11,469 bases of DNA from Deltaproteobacteria bacterium (GTDB taxonomy: Bacteria > Desulfobacterota > DSM-4660 > Desulfatiglandales > Desulfatiglandaceae): NCBI GenBank assembly GCA_019314425.1, contig JAFCZI010000044.1, forward strand, positions 1 to 11,469, in the 5' to 3' direction. The notes below the pieces were generated by a model. The model was not told the origin of the DNA. It searched no databases and saw only the letters and a list, made by a program, of their open reading frames with translations. Each line of letters begins with the position of its first letter. The stretch's first letter is position 1. The position numbers and the translations under genes are program-made. Positions 1-6,035 of the stretch are shown one piece after another.

Positions 1-113
1 CGAGGGAGATAGAATTTGTTGATGAGCTGCCCAAAACGCCGGACGGGAAAATTCGGCGGAAGGTGTTAAAAGAACTGGAACTGGAGAGGAAAAAAGATCA
101 GCTTCAAAGTTGA
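1..113 (+). CDS. C-terminal end of an AMP-forming acyl-CoA synthetase (ANL superfamily), partial
   Basis: The first 36 in-frame codons (reading from base 3) end at TGA 111-113 and contain VDELPKTPDGKIRRKVLKE. This is the A10 motif of AMP-dependent synthetases and ligases: PKTxxGKxxR, with the lysine that is catalytic in adenylate formation. In the family this motif lies close to the C-terminus, and here only about 20 charged residues follow it, so this is a natural gene end. These enzymes activate a carboxylic acid to an acyl-adenylate and then to acyl-CoA. The substrate cannot be read from this fragment. The start lies outside the window. The call rests on one motif, but that motif is distinctive. 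Confidence 0.82.
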   Translation, partial: REIEFVDELPKTPDGKIRRKVLKELELERKKDQLQS

Positions 114-131
114 TGCCTCTCGTGAAAAGTT

Positions 132-154
132 ACGCCATCTCTCTCTGATGGCGT
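132..154. repeat. Perfect 8-bp hairpin at the edge of palindromic repeat copy 1
   Basis: ACGCCATC (132-139) and GATGGCGT (147-154) are perfect inverse complements around a 7-nt CT-rich loop. The hairpin lies directly outside the 101-bp repeat core that starts at 156. The second copy of the core also has an 8-bp hairpin at the equivalent end (9189-9207), so this appears to be part of the element's architecture. It begins 19 bases after the stop of the synthetase-like gene. It has no T-run, so it is not a canonical terminator. Confidence 0.6.
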
Positions 155-155
155 T

Positions 156-256
156 GTGAAAAGTTCCATATACAAGGCGTAGTGATTTTTCAGGATCGTA
201 GGCATACATGTCGTATGTTGAGATTCTGAGAAATCACTGCAACGCAGTAGATGGGA
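156..256 (+). repeat. Palindromic intergenic repeat element, copy 1
   Basis: This 101-bp block recurs in reverse complement at 9092-9192, with about 9 mismatches and no gaps when aligned by eye. It is itself an imperfect palindrome. The arms around GCGTAGTGATTTTTCA (178-193) and TGAGAAATCACTGCAACGC (227-245) pair, and the centre CATACATGTCGTATG (203-217) forms a smaller hairpin. There is no room for a protein. The structure resembles a REP/MITE-like non-autonomous intergenic element. Its family name is unknown to me. Confidence 0.8.
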
Positions 257-373
257 GTTGTGAATATTTTTCAAACTCAAAGATTCGAGGATGCAGCCGT
301 GCTATTACCTAACAGAGAATAGACGGTCAAAACATAAATGGGGCTCTTTGCTCAAAAAATCTAAGGAGGGAAA

Positions 374-1552
374 ATGATGAAAAGAAATAGCTTTTGGAAA
401 ATTCTCTTGTTTGGACTACTGGCGATGCTTCTGGGCGCCTGTGCCACGACAAAGCCATTGACACCGTTTAATGCCATTGATCTGAGTCCCATGTTGACAA
501 GTGGGGACTATGTGCTCAAGGCCAATAATTTTACGGTCATCCTTGATAAATCCGGGTCCATGGGTGAGAAGTATAAAGGGAAACAAAAACTGGATTGTGC
601 CAGAGACCTGGCCAGTGCCTTTAACCACACCGCCCCCAATGCTAATCTCACGGGCGCACTCAGAATGTTCGGCAAGAAAGCAAATATGCAACCGGTGGGA
701 ACGGAACTTCTCTGGGGACCGGCCACCCAAAATGCAGCCGCACTGGATGCAGGACTTAACAGCGTCGGATTCAGCAACGGCGACAGCCCCTTGAACCTGG
801 CTCTGGATGCCACAGCCCGGGATTTCAAATCCACTCAGGGAAACATCGCGGTTGTCATCTTTACAGACGCCAACAACGAAGTCATGAACTATGCTGCGGT
901 CGAGAAATCCGTCATGAACCTCAAAAGCCAGTTCGGCGACCGGATCTGCATCTATCCTGTGCTGATCGGTGCCGACAAGGAAGCTGCCAAGTTCCTGGCT
1001 CAGGTTGCGGGTGACGGAGGATGCGGATTCATGGTGAAGGGCGATGACGTCGCCTCCAGCAAAGGCATGGCCGATTTCGTAGCGAATGTCTTCCTGCAGA
1101 AAGCACCGCCGGAAGTCGTGGAAGTGATCTGTGTGGACGAAGACGGCGACACCATTTGCGCCGAAGTGGACAAATGCCCGGGAACGCCTAAAGGCGCCAA
1201 GGTCAACCAGTTCGGATGCTGGGTGCTGGGAGATGTGCTTTTTGACTTCAACAAATACAACATCAAACCCCAATACTACCGTTTCCTGAGTGAAGCGGCC
1301 AAAGTGTTTGAGATGAATCCCGCTATGAGAGTGGAGGTTCAGGGAAATACCGATAATATTGGTACCGCCGAGTACAATATGAAGCTCTCCCTGAGACGCG
1401 CAAAATCCGTTATGGAATATCTGGTCTACAAGGGTGTGGCTCAGAGCAGATTGAGCATCAGGGGATTTGGGTTTTCACGTCCCGTCGCTACCAATGACAC
1501 ATCGGAAGGACGTGCATTGAACAGGCGGGTTGAACTGACGCCCATGCCGTAA
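374..1552 (+). CDS. Outer-membrane lipoprotein with VWA, TSP3-like and OmpA C-terminal domains
   Basis: 392 residues. The N-terminus is a lipoprotein signal: basic MMKRN, a hydrophobic core, then lipobox LLGAC with the lipidated cysteine at residue 23. Residues ~52-245 form a von Willebrand A-type domain with the MIDAS motif DKSGS (D58, S60, S62) and a later TDANNE segment (D165), consistent with metal-dependent ligand binding. Residues ~255-282 (DEDGDTICAEVDKCPGTPKG) look like a thrombospondin type-3 calcium-binding repeat. Residues ~288-390 are an OmpA/MotB peptidoglycan-binding domain: VLFDFNKYNIKP, GNTDNIG (D327), N335, and LSLRRAKSV (R342). The inferred product is a cell-envelope protein anchored in the outer membrane and bound to peptidoglycan, with a VWA adhesion or scaffolding module. 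AAGGAGG (363-369) precedes tandem ATG codons at 374 and 377. The second has the better spacing (7 nt), so the protein may be 391 residues. The gene is monocistronic and ends at a terminator. Its ligand is unknown. Confidence 0.9.
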   Translation: MMKRNSFWKILLFGLLAMLLGACATTKPLTPFNAIDLSPMLTSGDYVLKANNFTVILDKSGSMGEKYKGKQKLDCARDLASAFNHTAPNANLTGALRMFGKKANMQPVGTELLWGPATQNAAALDAGLNSVGFSNGDSPLNLALDATARDFKSTQGNIAVVIFTDANNEVMNYAAVEKSVMNLKSQFGDRICIYPVLIGADKEAAKFLAQVAGDGGCGFMVKGDDVASSKGMADFVANVFLQKAPPEVVEVICVDEDGDTICAEVDKCPGTPKGAKVNQFGCWVLGDVLFDFNKYNIKPQYYRFLSEAAKVFEMNPAMRVEVQGNTDNIGTAEYNMKLSLRRAKSVMEYLVYKGVAQSRLSIRGFGFSRPVATNDTSEGRALNRRVELTPMP

Positions 1553-1583
1553 GACCGGCTTAAACCATTAACCTGGAACAAAT

Positions 1584-1623
1584 ATGGGGGTCGGGCATAT
1601 CATCTGCTCGACCCCCATTTTTT
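1584..1623 (+). terminator. Rho-independent terminator of the VWA-OmpA lipoprotein gene
   Basis: A 14-bp GC-rich stem, ATGGGGGTCGGGCA (1584-1597) against TGCTCGACCCCCAT (1605-1618), has only one G-T wobble and a 7-nt loop. A run of T follows at 1618-1623. It starts 31 bases past the stop codon, which is the expected placement. The complementary strand lacks an equivalent T-tract, so it would mainly stop plus-strand transcription. The region from here to 1718, just downstream of the converging minus-strand gene, shows no further gene. Confidence 0.92.
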
Positions 1624-1718
1624 AGTACCTTATCACCTGGTTTCCTGTCACAAAAAACAAAAAACCTTTGCGTCTTTGCGTGAGGCCATTTGGGTTGCAG
1701 CACAGCCCGCCTGTTTTT

Positions 1719-2618
1719 TCACCCTTTTGGCCGCACAGAGAGAACCGGACAAGGCACCTGCCGCACAACACGGTCCGTGGTTGAACCCACCAACAGTGAT
1801 TCCATGACGCTGTGCCCCCGAACACCCAGAACAATCAAGTCCATTTCATTCACCACCGCATATTTTACAAGCTCATCGGAAGGGTGCCCCGCCAGCAGCA
1901 ATGTTTCCGGCGTACACCACTGTTTTGCCTCCTCCGGCACCATACCCTTCAGTTTCTGGGTCAATTTCTCCCGCAACCCTTCCCGATCCGGATCGACCGC
2001 GCGGGCCAGCATATCCTTATAAACCGTCGGTTCAAGCACATGAGCCAGGTATAATTCCGTTTGAAACTCCTGGGCCAGGCTGACCCCATACTGTATGGCG
2101 AGATCCGAATCGGCTGAGAAATCGCACCCCACCAGAATCTTCCTGAGTCTCACCTCAGCCATCACGGGGGCCGACGGCTCCCGCTCCAGACTGCGCACAA
2201 TATACATGGGACAGGGAAGTGTCCGCATTAAACGCTCCGTCACCGATCCCAGGATCAACCGCTTCAATCCCGACCGGCCATGGGTGGCGGAAACCACCAG
2301 GTCTGCGCCCTTTTCTTTGGCGATCCGGGTGATTTCATCAGCCGTATGCCCGACCGATGTCAGTGATTCCCAGTCAATATCCGCATCGCCGATCAAATCC
2401 TGGAGGTGTTCATGCGCATATTCCCTGATTTTTGACTCCAGCATCAACGGGTCCGAAAACCCCTCGCCATACATGGCAACCGATGACAAATCAATCACAT
2501 GGCATAAATACAGTTTGGCGCCGAACTCTTTGGCCAGAGCCACGCCAAAAGGGACGGCACGGTTTGAAAAATCTGAAAAATCAGTGGTGCAAACGATGGT
2601 CTTGATCTGGACTTTCAT
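1719..2618 (-). CDS. Tandem-domain universal stress protein (UspA family)
   Basis: 299 residues made of two Usp domains (about 1-143 and 156-299), twice the length of a single-domain UspA. Each domain starts with a hydrophobic strand and Asp (IVCTTDFS, ILVGCDFS) and ends with the nucleotide-binding glycine motif and a PCPxxxVR strand. The second domain has the full ATP-binding pattern G-2x-G-9x-G-S (G265, G268, G278, S279). The first has A at the first glycine position (A111, G114, G124, S125), so its binding may differ. Such proteins are cytosolic and act in stress adaptation, sometimes by binding ATP. The start at 2618 is chosen because AGGAGGG lies just upstream (2625-2631 on the plus strand). 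An in-frame ATG at 2648 would place that Shine-Dalgarno inside the coding region and add ten unconserved residues. The gene lies 87 bases downstream of the AEC transporter on the same strand and may be cotranscribed, though it has its own upstream palindrome. Confidence 0.93.
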   Translation of the reverse strand: MKVQIKTIVCTTDFSDFSNRAVPFGVALAKEFGAKLYLCHVIDLSSVAMYGEGFSDPLMLESKIREYAHEHLQDLIGDADIDWESLTSVGHTADEITRIAKEKGADLVVSATHGRSGLKRLILGSVTERLMRTLPCPMYIVRSLEREPSAPVMAEVRLRKILVGCDFSADSDLAIQYGVSLAQEFQTELYLAHVLEPTVYKDMLARAVDPDREGLREKLTQKLKGMVPEEAKQWCTPETLLLAGHPSDELVKYAVVNEMDLIVLGVRGHSVMESLLVGSTTDRVVRQVPCPVLSVRPKG

Positions 2619-2642
2619 GACAAACCCTCCTTTCCATAACTG

Positions 2643-2665
2643 TGTCAATTCCTACAAAATTGACA
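2643..2665 (-). promoter_or_regulatory. Perfect inverted repeat just upstream of the universal stress protein gene
   Basis: TGTCAATT (2643-2650) and AATTGACA (2658-2665) are perfect 8-bp inverted arms separated by 7 nt. The site lies 24 bases upstream of the usp start codon and immediately upstream of its Shine-Dalgarno. The geometry fits a dimeric repressor or activator site, or a small mRNA leader hairpin. No convincing -10/-35 pair is visible around it, so the promoter is unresolved. Chance occurrence cannot be excluded. Confidence 0.45.
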
Positions 2666-2675
2666 AATCGAAAAT

Positions 2676-2705
2676 GATGCCCTCGTAAAAAGCCACGAAT
2701 CTACA
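2676..2705 (+). repeat. Partial remnant of the palindromic repeat family (terminal segment only)
   Basis: GATGCCCTCGTAAAAAGCC followed by ACGAATCTAC resembles the outer end of repeat copy 2 (GATGGCGTCGTAAAAGGTCC then CATCTAC, 9075-9101) and the GATGGCGTTGTGAAAAG end beside copy 1. Only the terminal ~30 bases are present, with no palindrome core. It fills the gap between the stop of the AEC gene and the usp leader. The match is short and was made by eye. Confidence 0.45.
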
Positions 2706-3629
2706 TCAGGGAACGAAAGCCAGCCAGAGCATAAACGTTCCCGCAGAAAGGATCGTACAGAGGGAAATGGCCGCATTGGCGAAATCAGGGTCCCCCCTCA
2801 TTTCCTTGGCCATCACATACGTTACCGTTGCGGTGGGGGATGCCAACAGAATGATCCCCGGTAAATAATCCCCTGAAGCAAGATCCAGAAATTTGAATAT
2901 TACCAAACCCGTACAGGGAAGAGCAATCAATTTCAACATACATGCCAGAAGAATAAATCCCATTTTGGATCGCATGAATGAAAAGGAGATGGAACCACCG
3001 ATAATCAGCAGCGCCAGGGGAAGGGCAAGGCTGCTCAAGATGTCCAGGCACCTGCCGATAACCAATGGAACGGGAACAACAAAGATGGAACATAACATTC
3101 CGGCAACAGCAGAAATAATCACCGGATTTCCGAAAATGGTCAGGGCCATGGTTCGCAGGCCCTGAAAATGGCTTCGAGCGTCGCTGGAGTAAACCTGAAG
3201 CACCAGGACCGCCAGAAAATTCTGAAGCAGTATTAAAAAAGAGGCAATGATACTGGCCCGGGCAAGTCCCTGATCCCCCAGAAAATAGTAGGCTACCGCA
3301 AAACCGATATACCCCAGATTACCGTGAAAGGTGGTATGGATAAACGTTCCCCGCTGTCCGCGCTTCAAATGAAGCATGGAACAGACACCCCACGTCACAG
3401 CAAAGACAATCATCAGCGCCGACAGGGTCCCCACCACAACCTGAAGGTCAAATTCCGCATGAAAGTCCGTTTTGGACAGAGCCCGGAATATCATGGCCGG
3501 AATCGCCAGATAAAAGACCAGCCGGTTTGCCGGCCCCAGGAAGGTGGCAGGCAAAAACCCTCGTCTTCCGACAAACCATCCCAGGACAATGAGCATAAAA
3601 ATGGGGATGATGGTATTGATAATATGCAT
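2706..3629 (-). CDS. AEC (auxin efflux carrier) family transporter
   Basis: 307 residues, the usual length for bacterial AEC permeases, and strongly hydrophobic with about ten predicted membrane segments in two halves. Family marks in order: N-terminal IINTIIPIFMLIVLGWFVGRRG (about 3-24); the broken-helix region NLGYIGF (104-110); GNPVIISAVAG (167-177); LALPLALLIIGGSIS (201-215); and the C-terminal signature SPTATVTYVMAKEMRGDP (264-281). Family members export or exchange small organic anions such as malate, malonate or other carboxylates. The actual substrate cannot be told from sequence. The start at 3629 keeps the conserved N-terminal helix, but no good Shine-Dalgarno precedes it (GTTTTCCC directly upstream), suggesting weak translation initiation. 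It is divergent from the aspS-gatC operon and lies upstream of the universal stress protein on the same strand. Confidence 0.92.
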   Translation of the reverse strand: MHIINTIIPIFMLIVLGWFVGRRGFLPATFLGPANRLVFYLAIPAMIFRALSKTDFHAEFDLQVVVGTLSALMIVFAVTWGVCSMLHLKRGQRGTFIHTTFHGNLGYIGFAVAYYFLGDQGLARASIIASFLILLQNFLAVLVLQVYSSDARSHFQGLRTMALTIFGNPVIISAVAGMLCSIFVVPVPLVIGRCLDILSSLALPLALLIIGGSISFSFMRSKMGFILLACMLKLIALPCTGLVIFKFLDLASGDYLPGIILLASPTATVTYVMAKEMRGDPDFANAAISLCTILSAGTFMLWLAFVP

Positions 3630-3642
3630 GGGAAAACAATTT

Positions 3643-3656
3643 AACCGTTTACGGTT
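3643..3656 (-). promoter_or_regulatory. Candidate operator for the AEC transporter gene
   Basis: AACCGT (3643-3648) and ACGGTT (3651-3656) form a perfect 6-bp dyad with a 2-nt centre. It lies 14 bases upstream of the AEC start codon and immediately downstream of the tandem TATAAT hexamers, where transcription would begin. A repressor bound here would block initiation. The site is short, so confidence is limited. Confidence 0.4.
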
Positions 3657-3660
3657 TCCA

Positions 3661-3672
3661 ATTATAATTATA
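3661..3672 (-). promoter_or_regulatory. Candidate promoter (two tandem perfect -10 hexamers) for the AEC transporter gene
   Basis: On the minus strand the sequence reads TATAATTATAAT, two consecutive perfect sigma-70 -10 hexamers, 32-43 bases upstream of the AEC start codon. No good -35 box is present at 16-18 nt from either one. The promoter would therefore be weak or activator-dependent, or this may simply be AT-rich DNA. Confidence 0.45.
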
Positions 3673-3726
3673 ACGTATCATTCTGATTCCCATGGTGCAA
3701 TCATTCAAAAAAGAATTCAACTACGG

Positions 3727-3755
3727 TTGACTAAAAAAAATATCTAAACTATAAA
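3727..3755 (+). promoter_or_regulatory. Sigma-70-type promoter of the aspS-gatC/gatA/gatB operon
   Basis: TTGACT (3727-3732) and TATAAA (3750-3755) are separated by exactly 17 nt, each one mismatch from consensus. Transcription would start near 3762, giving a leader of about 95 nt before the AspRS start codon. I see no T-box, attenuator or strong terminator-like hairpin in that leader. The layout suits a constitutively expressed housekeeping operon. Confidence 0.72.
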
Positions 3756-3856
3756 GATAGATTTTATTCGGTTAATTCAAGAGTCTGCATTGCAACTTAC
3801 GGCTTGAGCACAATCGCCCGTATCCGTCAGTGGGTAGAAACGATCAGAGGATTTTG

Positions 3857-6031
3857 ATGACTTGGAAAGAAAGGACATATTGTGGCGCGTTGACCGACTC
3901 TGATTTGGGGAAGTCAGTGCTGCTCATGGGCTGGGTCGATGCCATACGGGATCATGGGAACATTCTCTTTTTTCACCTGAGGGATGTACGGGGTATCGTT
4001 CAGGTGGTGTTTGATCCGCAAAAAGACAAGGCCAGTTATGAAACAGCCTCTTTGATGCGGGAAGAATATGTCGTTGAAGTTCGAGGCCGGGTGACCTTGA
4101 GAGATAAGGCTGCTGAAAACCCGACCCTCAAAACAGGGAGAATTGAAGTCCTGGCAACCGATTTGAAGCTGTTATCAAAATCGAAGGCCTTGCCCTTTCA
4201 GATCAGTGAAAAAGCCATGGTATTGGGTGAGGAAATCCAGGCTGGCCCTGAAAATGTGGATGAAGAAATAAGGCTCAGATACCGATACCTGGACCTTCGA
4301 CGACCCTCCGTGCAGGACGTCTTCCTTAAACGATATCGGATCATCAAATGTATTCGGGATTTTCTGGATCCCATGAACTTCATTGAAATTGAAACACCTT
4401 TTCTGACCCGAAGCACACCTGAAGGCGCCAGGGACTACCTGGTTCCCAGCCGGGTTCATCACGGGAAATTTTATGCCCTGCCCCAATCGCCGCAACTGTT
4501 TAAACAGATCCTCATGATCGGCGGTATGGACCGGTATTTCCAGATCGCCAGATGCTTTCGAGATGAAGATTTAAGGCCCAATCGACAGCCGGAGTTTACC
4601 CAGCTGGACCTGGAGGCTTCCTTCATTGATGAGGAATTCATCTACGAAACCATTGAAGAATTAACGGCTAAAATGTTCGCCATCGGAGGAATAACACTTC
4701 CGAGACCCTTTCCCAGGATGACCTACAAAACGGCAATGGACCGGTATGGTACGGACCGGCCCGACCTGCGGTTTGAAATGATCCTTGAGGATGCCACGGA
4801 TATTTTTCAGGACACAAAGTATTCCATATTCCGGCAGATCATCGACAAAGGCGGTCAAATCAGGGGCTTCTCCGTTAAAGACCAGACCGGCGCCCTCAGC
4901 AAAAACATTCTGCAAAACGATTATGCGAAAACGATTGTGCCGCAATTCGGCGCCAGAGGGTTGACCTGGATGAGGGTCATTGACGGAAAACTTCAATCCA
5001 ATATTGTTCAGTTTTTCAGCCCGAAGGAACAGGCGGGACTGTTGAAACGTTTTGAGGCGCAAGATGGAGACGTCCTCATGATGATCGCGGATGAGTCCAC
5101 AGACCTGGTAAAAAAAGTGCTGGGCAGACTTCGCATCCATGTGGCCGAGAGACTGAACCTGATTCCCAAAGATCACTGGCAACCCCTGTGGGTCACGGAT
5201 TTCCCGCTCTTTGAATTGAAGGACGGCCGGATCAGCTCCCAGCATCACCCCTTTACCATGCCCGACCGGGTGGATTTTGATCCCGACGACCTGGATGCGC
5301 TCCAGGCCCTCAACTCAAGGGCGTATGACCTGGTCATGAACGGCGAAGAACTGGGCGGCGGCAGCATTCGTATTCACAGGATGGATGTTCAGAAAAAGAT
5401 CTTTCAAGCCCTGGGATTGAGCCGGGAAGAGGCGACAGCCAAATTCGGTTTTTTCCTGAAGGCTCTGGAATACGGCGCTCCCCCCCACGCGGGGCTGGCC
5501 CTGGGGCTGGACCGTGTCATTGCCATGATACTGGATACCCCTTCCATACGGGATGTGATCGCGTTCCCCAAAAACCGGAGGGCCTTCTGTCCCCTGACCG
5601 AGGCCCCGTCCACGGCTGATGGTGCGCAACTTGAGGAATTGGGGCTGAACGTTCCTTCAGGAAACGCTCCGGTGGAATCCGTGAAAGATGCCCGGACATC
5701 TGCCCATGACAGTACGGCCACCACGGGAAACGCATCATCTGAAATGATATCCGAAGAAGAGGTCCATCACGTAGCCGGACTGGCACGATTGGAACTTTCA
5801 GATCAGGAAACCGCATTTTTCCAAAAAGACCTCAATTCCATTCTGAACTACGTGGAAACCCTGAAAGATCTGAACACCGACCATGTCTCTCCCATGCGTC
5901 ACGTTCTTGACATAAAAAACGTTTGGCGGGATGACCGGCCTGCCCCCCGGAAGGAAACGGCGCCTTTGCTTGAAAACGCCCCCATGAGAGAAGAAAACTA
6001 CTACAAAGTACCCAAAATACTGGAAGGTTAG
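3857..6031 (+). CDS. aspS-gatC: Fused aspartyl-tRNA synthetase / Asp-tRNA(Asn)-Glu-tRNA(Gln) amidotransferase subunit C
   Basis: 724 residues, against about 590-600 for a normal bacterial AspRS. Residues ~1-100 are the OB-fold anticodon-binding domain. The class II core follows, with RYLDLRRP (142-150), FIEIETP (175-181, motif 1), STPEGARDYLVPSR (186-199, Asp-binding flipping loop), FRDEDLRPNRQPEFTQ (234-249, motif 2) and GLALGLDRV (546-554, motif 3). A bacterial GAD insert lies at ~290-420. The synthetase ends in the usual way (CPLTEAP...LEELGL, 578-597). A Ser/Ala/Thr-rich linker (~598-629) follows, then a complete 95-residue GatC from M630 (EEEVHHVAGLARLELS, HVLDIKNVWRDD, YYKVPKI). The frame is open throughout and no Shine-Dalgarno precedes M630, so GatC is made only as a fusion. 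Start ATG 3857 follows CAGAGG. The GTG at 3830 lies upstream in frame but adds unconserved residues. H33 (in RDHGN) matches the His of non-discriminating AspRS enzymes that charge both tRNA(Asp) and tRNA(Asn). Confidence 0.96.
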   Translation: MTWKERTYCGALTDSDLGKSVLLMGWVDAIRDHGNILFFHLRDVRGIVQVVFDPQKDKASYETASLMREEYVVEVRGRVTLRDKAAENPTLKTGRIEVLATDLKLLSKSKALPFQISEKAMVLGEEIQAGPENVDEEIRLRYRYLDLRRPSVQDVFLKRYRIIKCIRDFLDPMNFIEIETPFLTRSTPEGARDYLVPSRVHHGKFYALPQSPQLFKQILMIGGMDRYFQIARCFRDEDLRPNRQPEFTQLDLEASFIDEEFIYETIEELTAKMFAIGGITLPRPFPRMTYKTAMDRYGTDRPDLRFEMILEDATDIFQDTKYSIFRQIIDKGGQIRGFSVKDQTGALSKNILQNDYAKTIVPQFGARGLTWMRVIDGKLQSNIVQFFSPKEQAGLLKRFEAQDGDVLMMIADESTDLVKKVLGRLRIHVAERLNLIPKDHWQPLWVTDFPLFELKDGRISSQHHPFTMPDRVDFDPDDLDALQALNSRAYDLVMNGEELGGGSIRIHRMDVQKKIFQALGLSREEATAKFGFFLKALEYGAPPHAGLALGLDRVIAMILDTPSIRDVIAFPKNRRAFCPLTEAPSTADGAQLEELGLNVPSGNAPVESVKDARTSAHDSTATTGNASSEMISEEEVHHVAGLARLELSDQETAFFQKDLNSILNYVETLKDLNTDHVSPMRHVLDIKNVWRDDRPAPRKETAPLLENAPMREENYYKVPKILEG

Positions 6032-6035
6032 GATA

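Noticed and set aside
416..1273. Long minus-strand open frame opposite the VWA-OmpA lipoprotein gene
   Set aside because: It is a shadow of a gene with clear domains and a signal peptide, and its own translation shows no family features.
1664..1684. Short tandem-like TTTGCGTCTTTGCGTG after the lipoprotein terminator
   Set aside because: There are only two imperfect units in non-coding sequence, too little to call a repeat array or a binding site.
3762..3856. Possible T-box or attenuator in the aspS-gatC leader
   Set aside because: The leader is under 100 nt and lacks T-box landmarks or a terminator hairpin.
5744..6031. Separate gatC translated from the internal ATG at 5744
   Set aside because: No Shine-Dalgarno is seen upstream of that ATG and the frame is continuous with aspS, so a fusion is the simpler reading. 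Minor internal initiation cannot be excluded.
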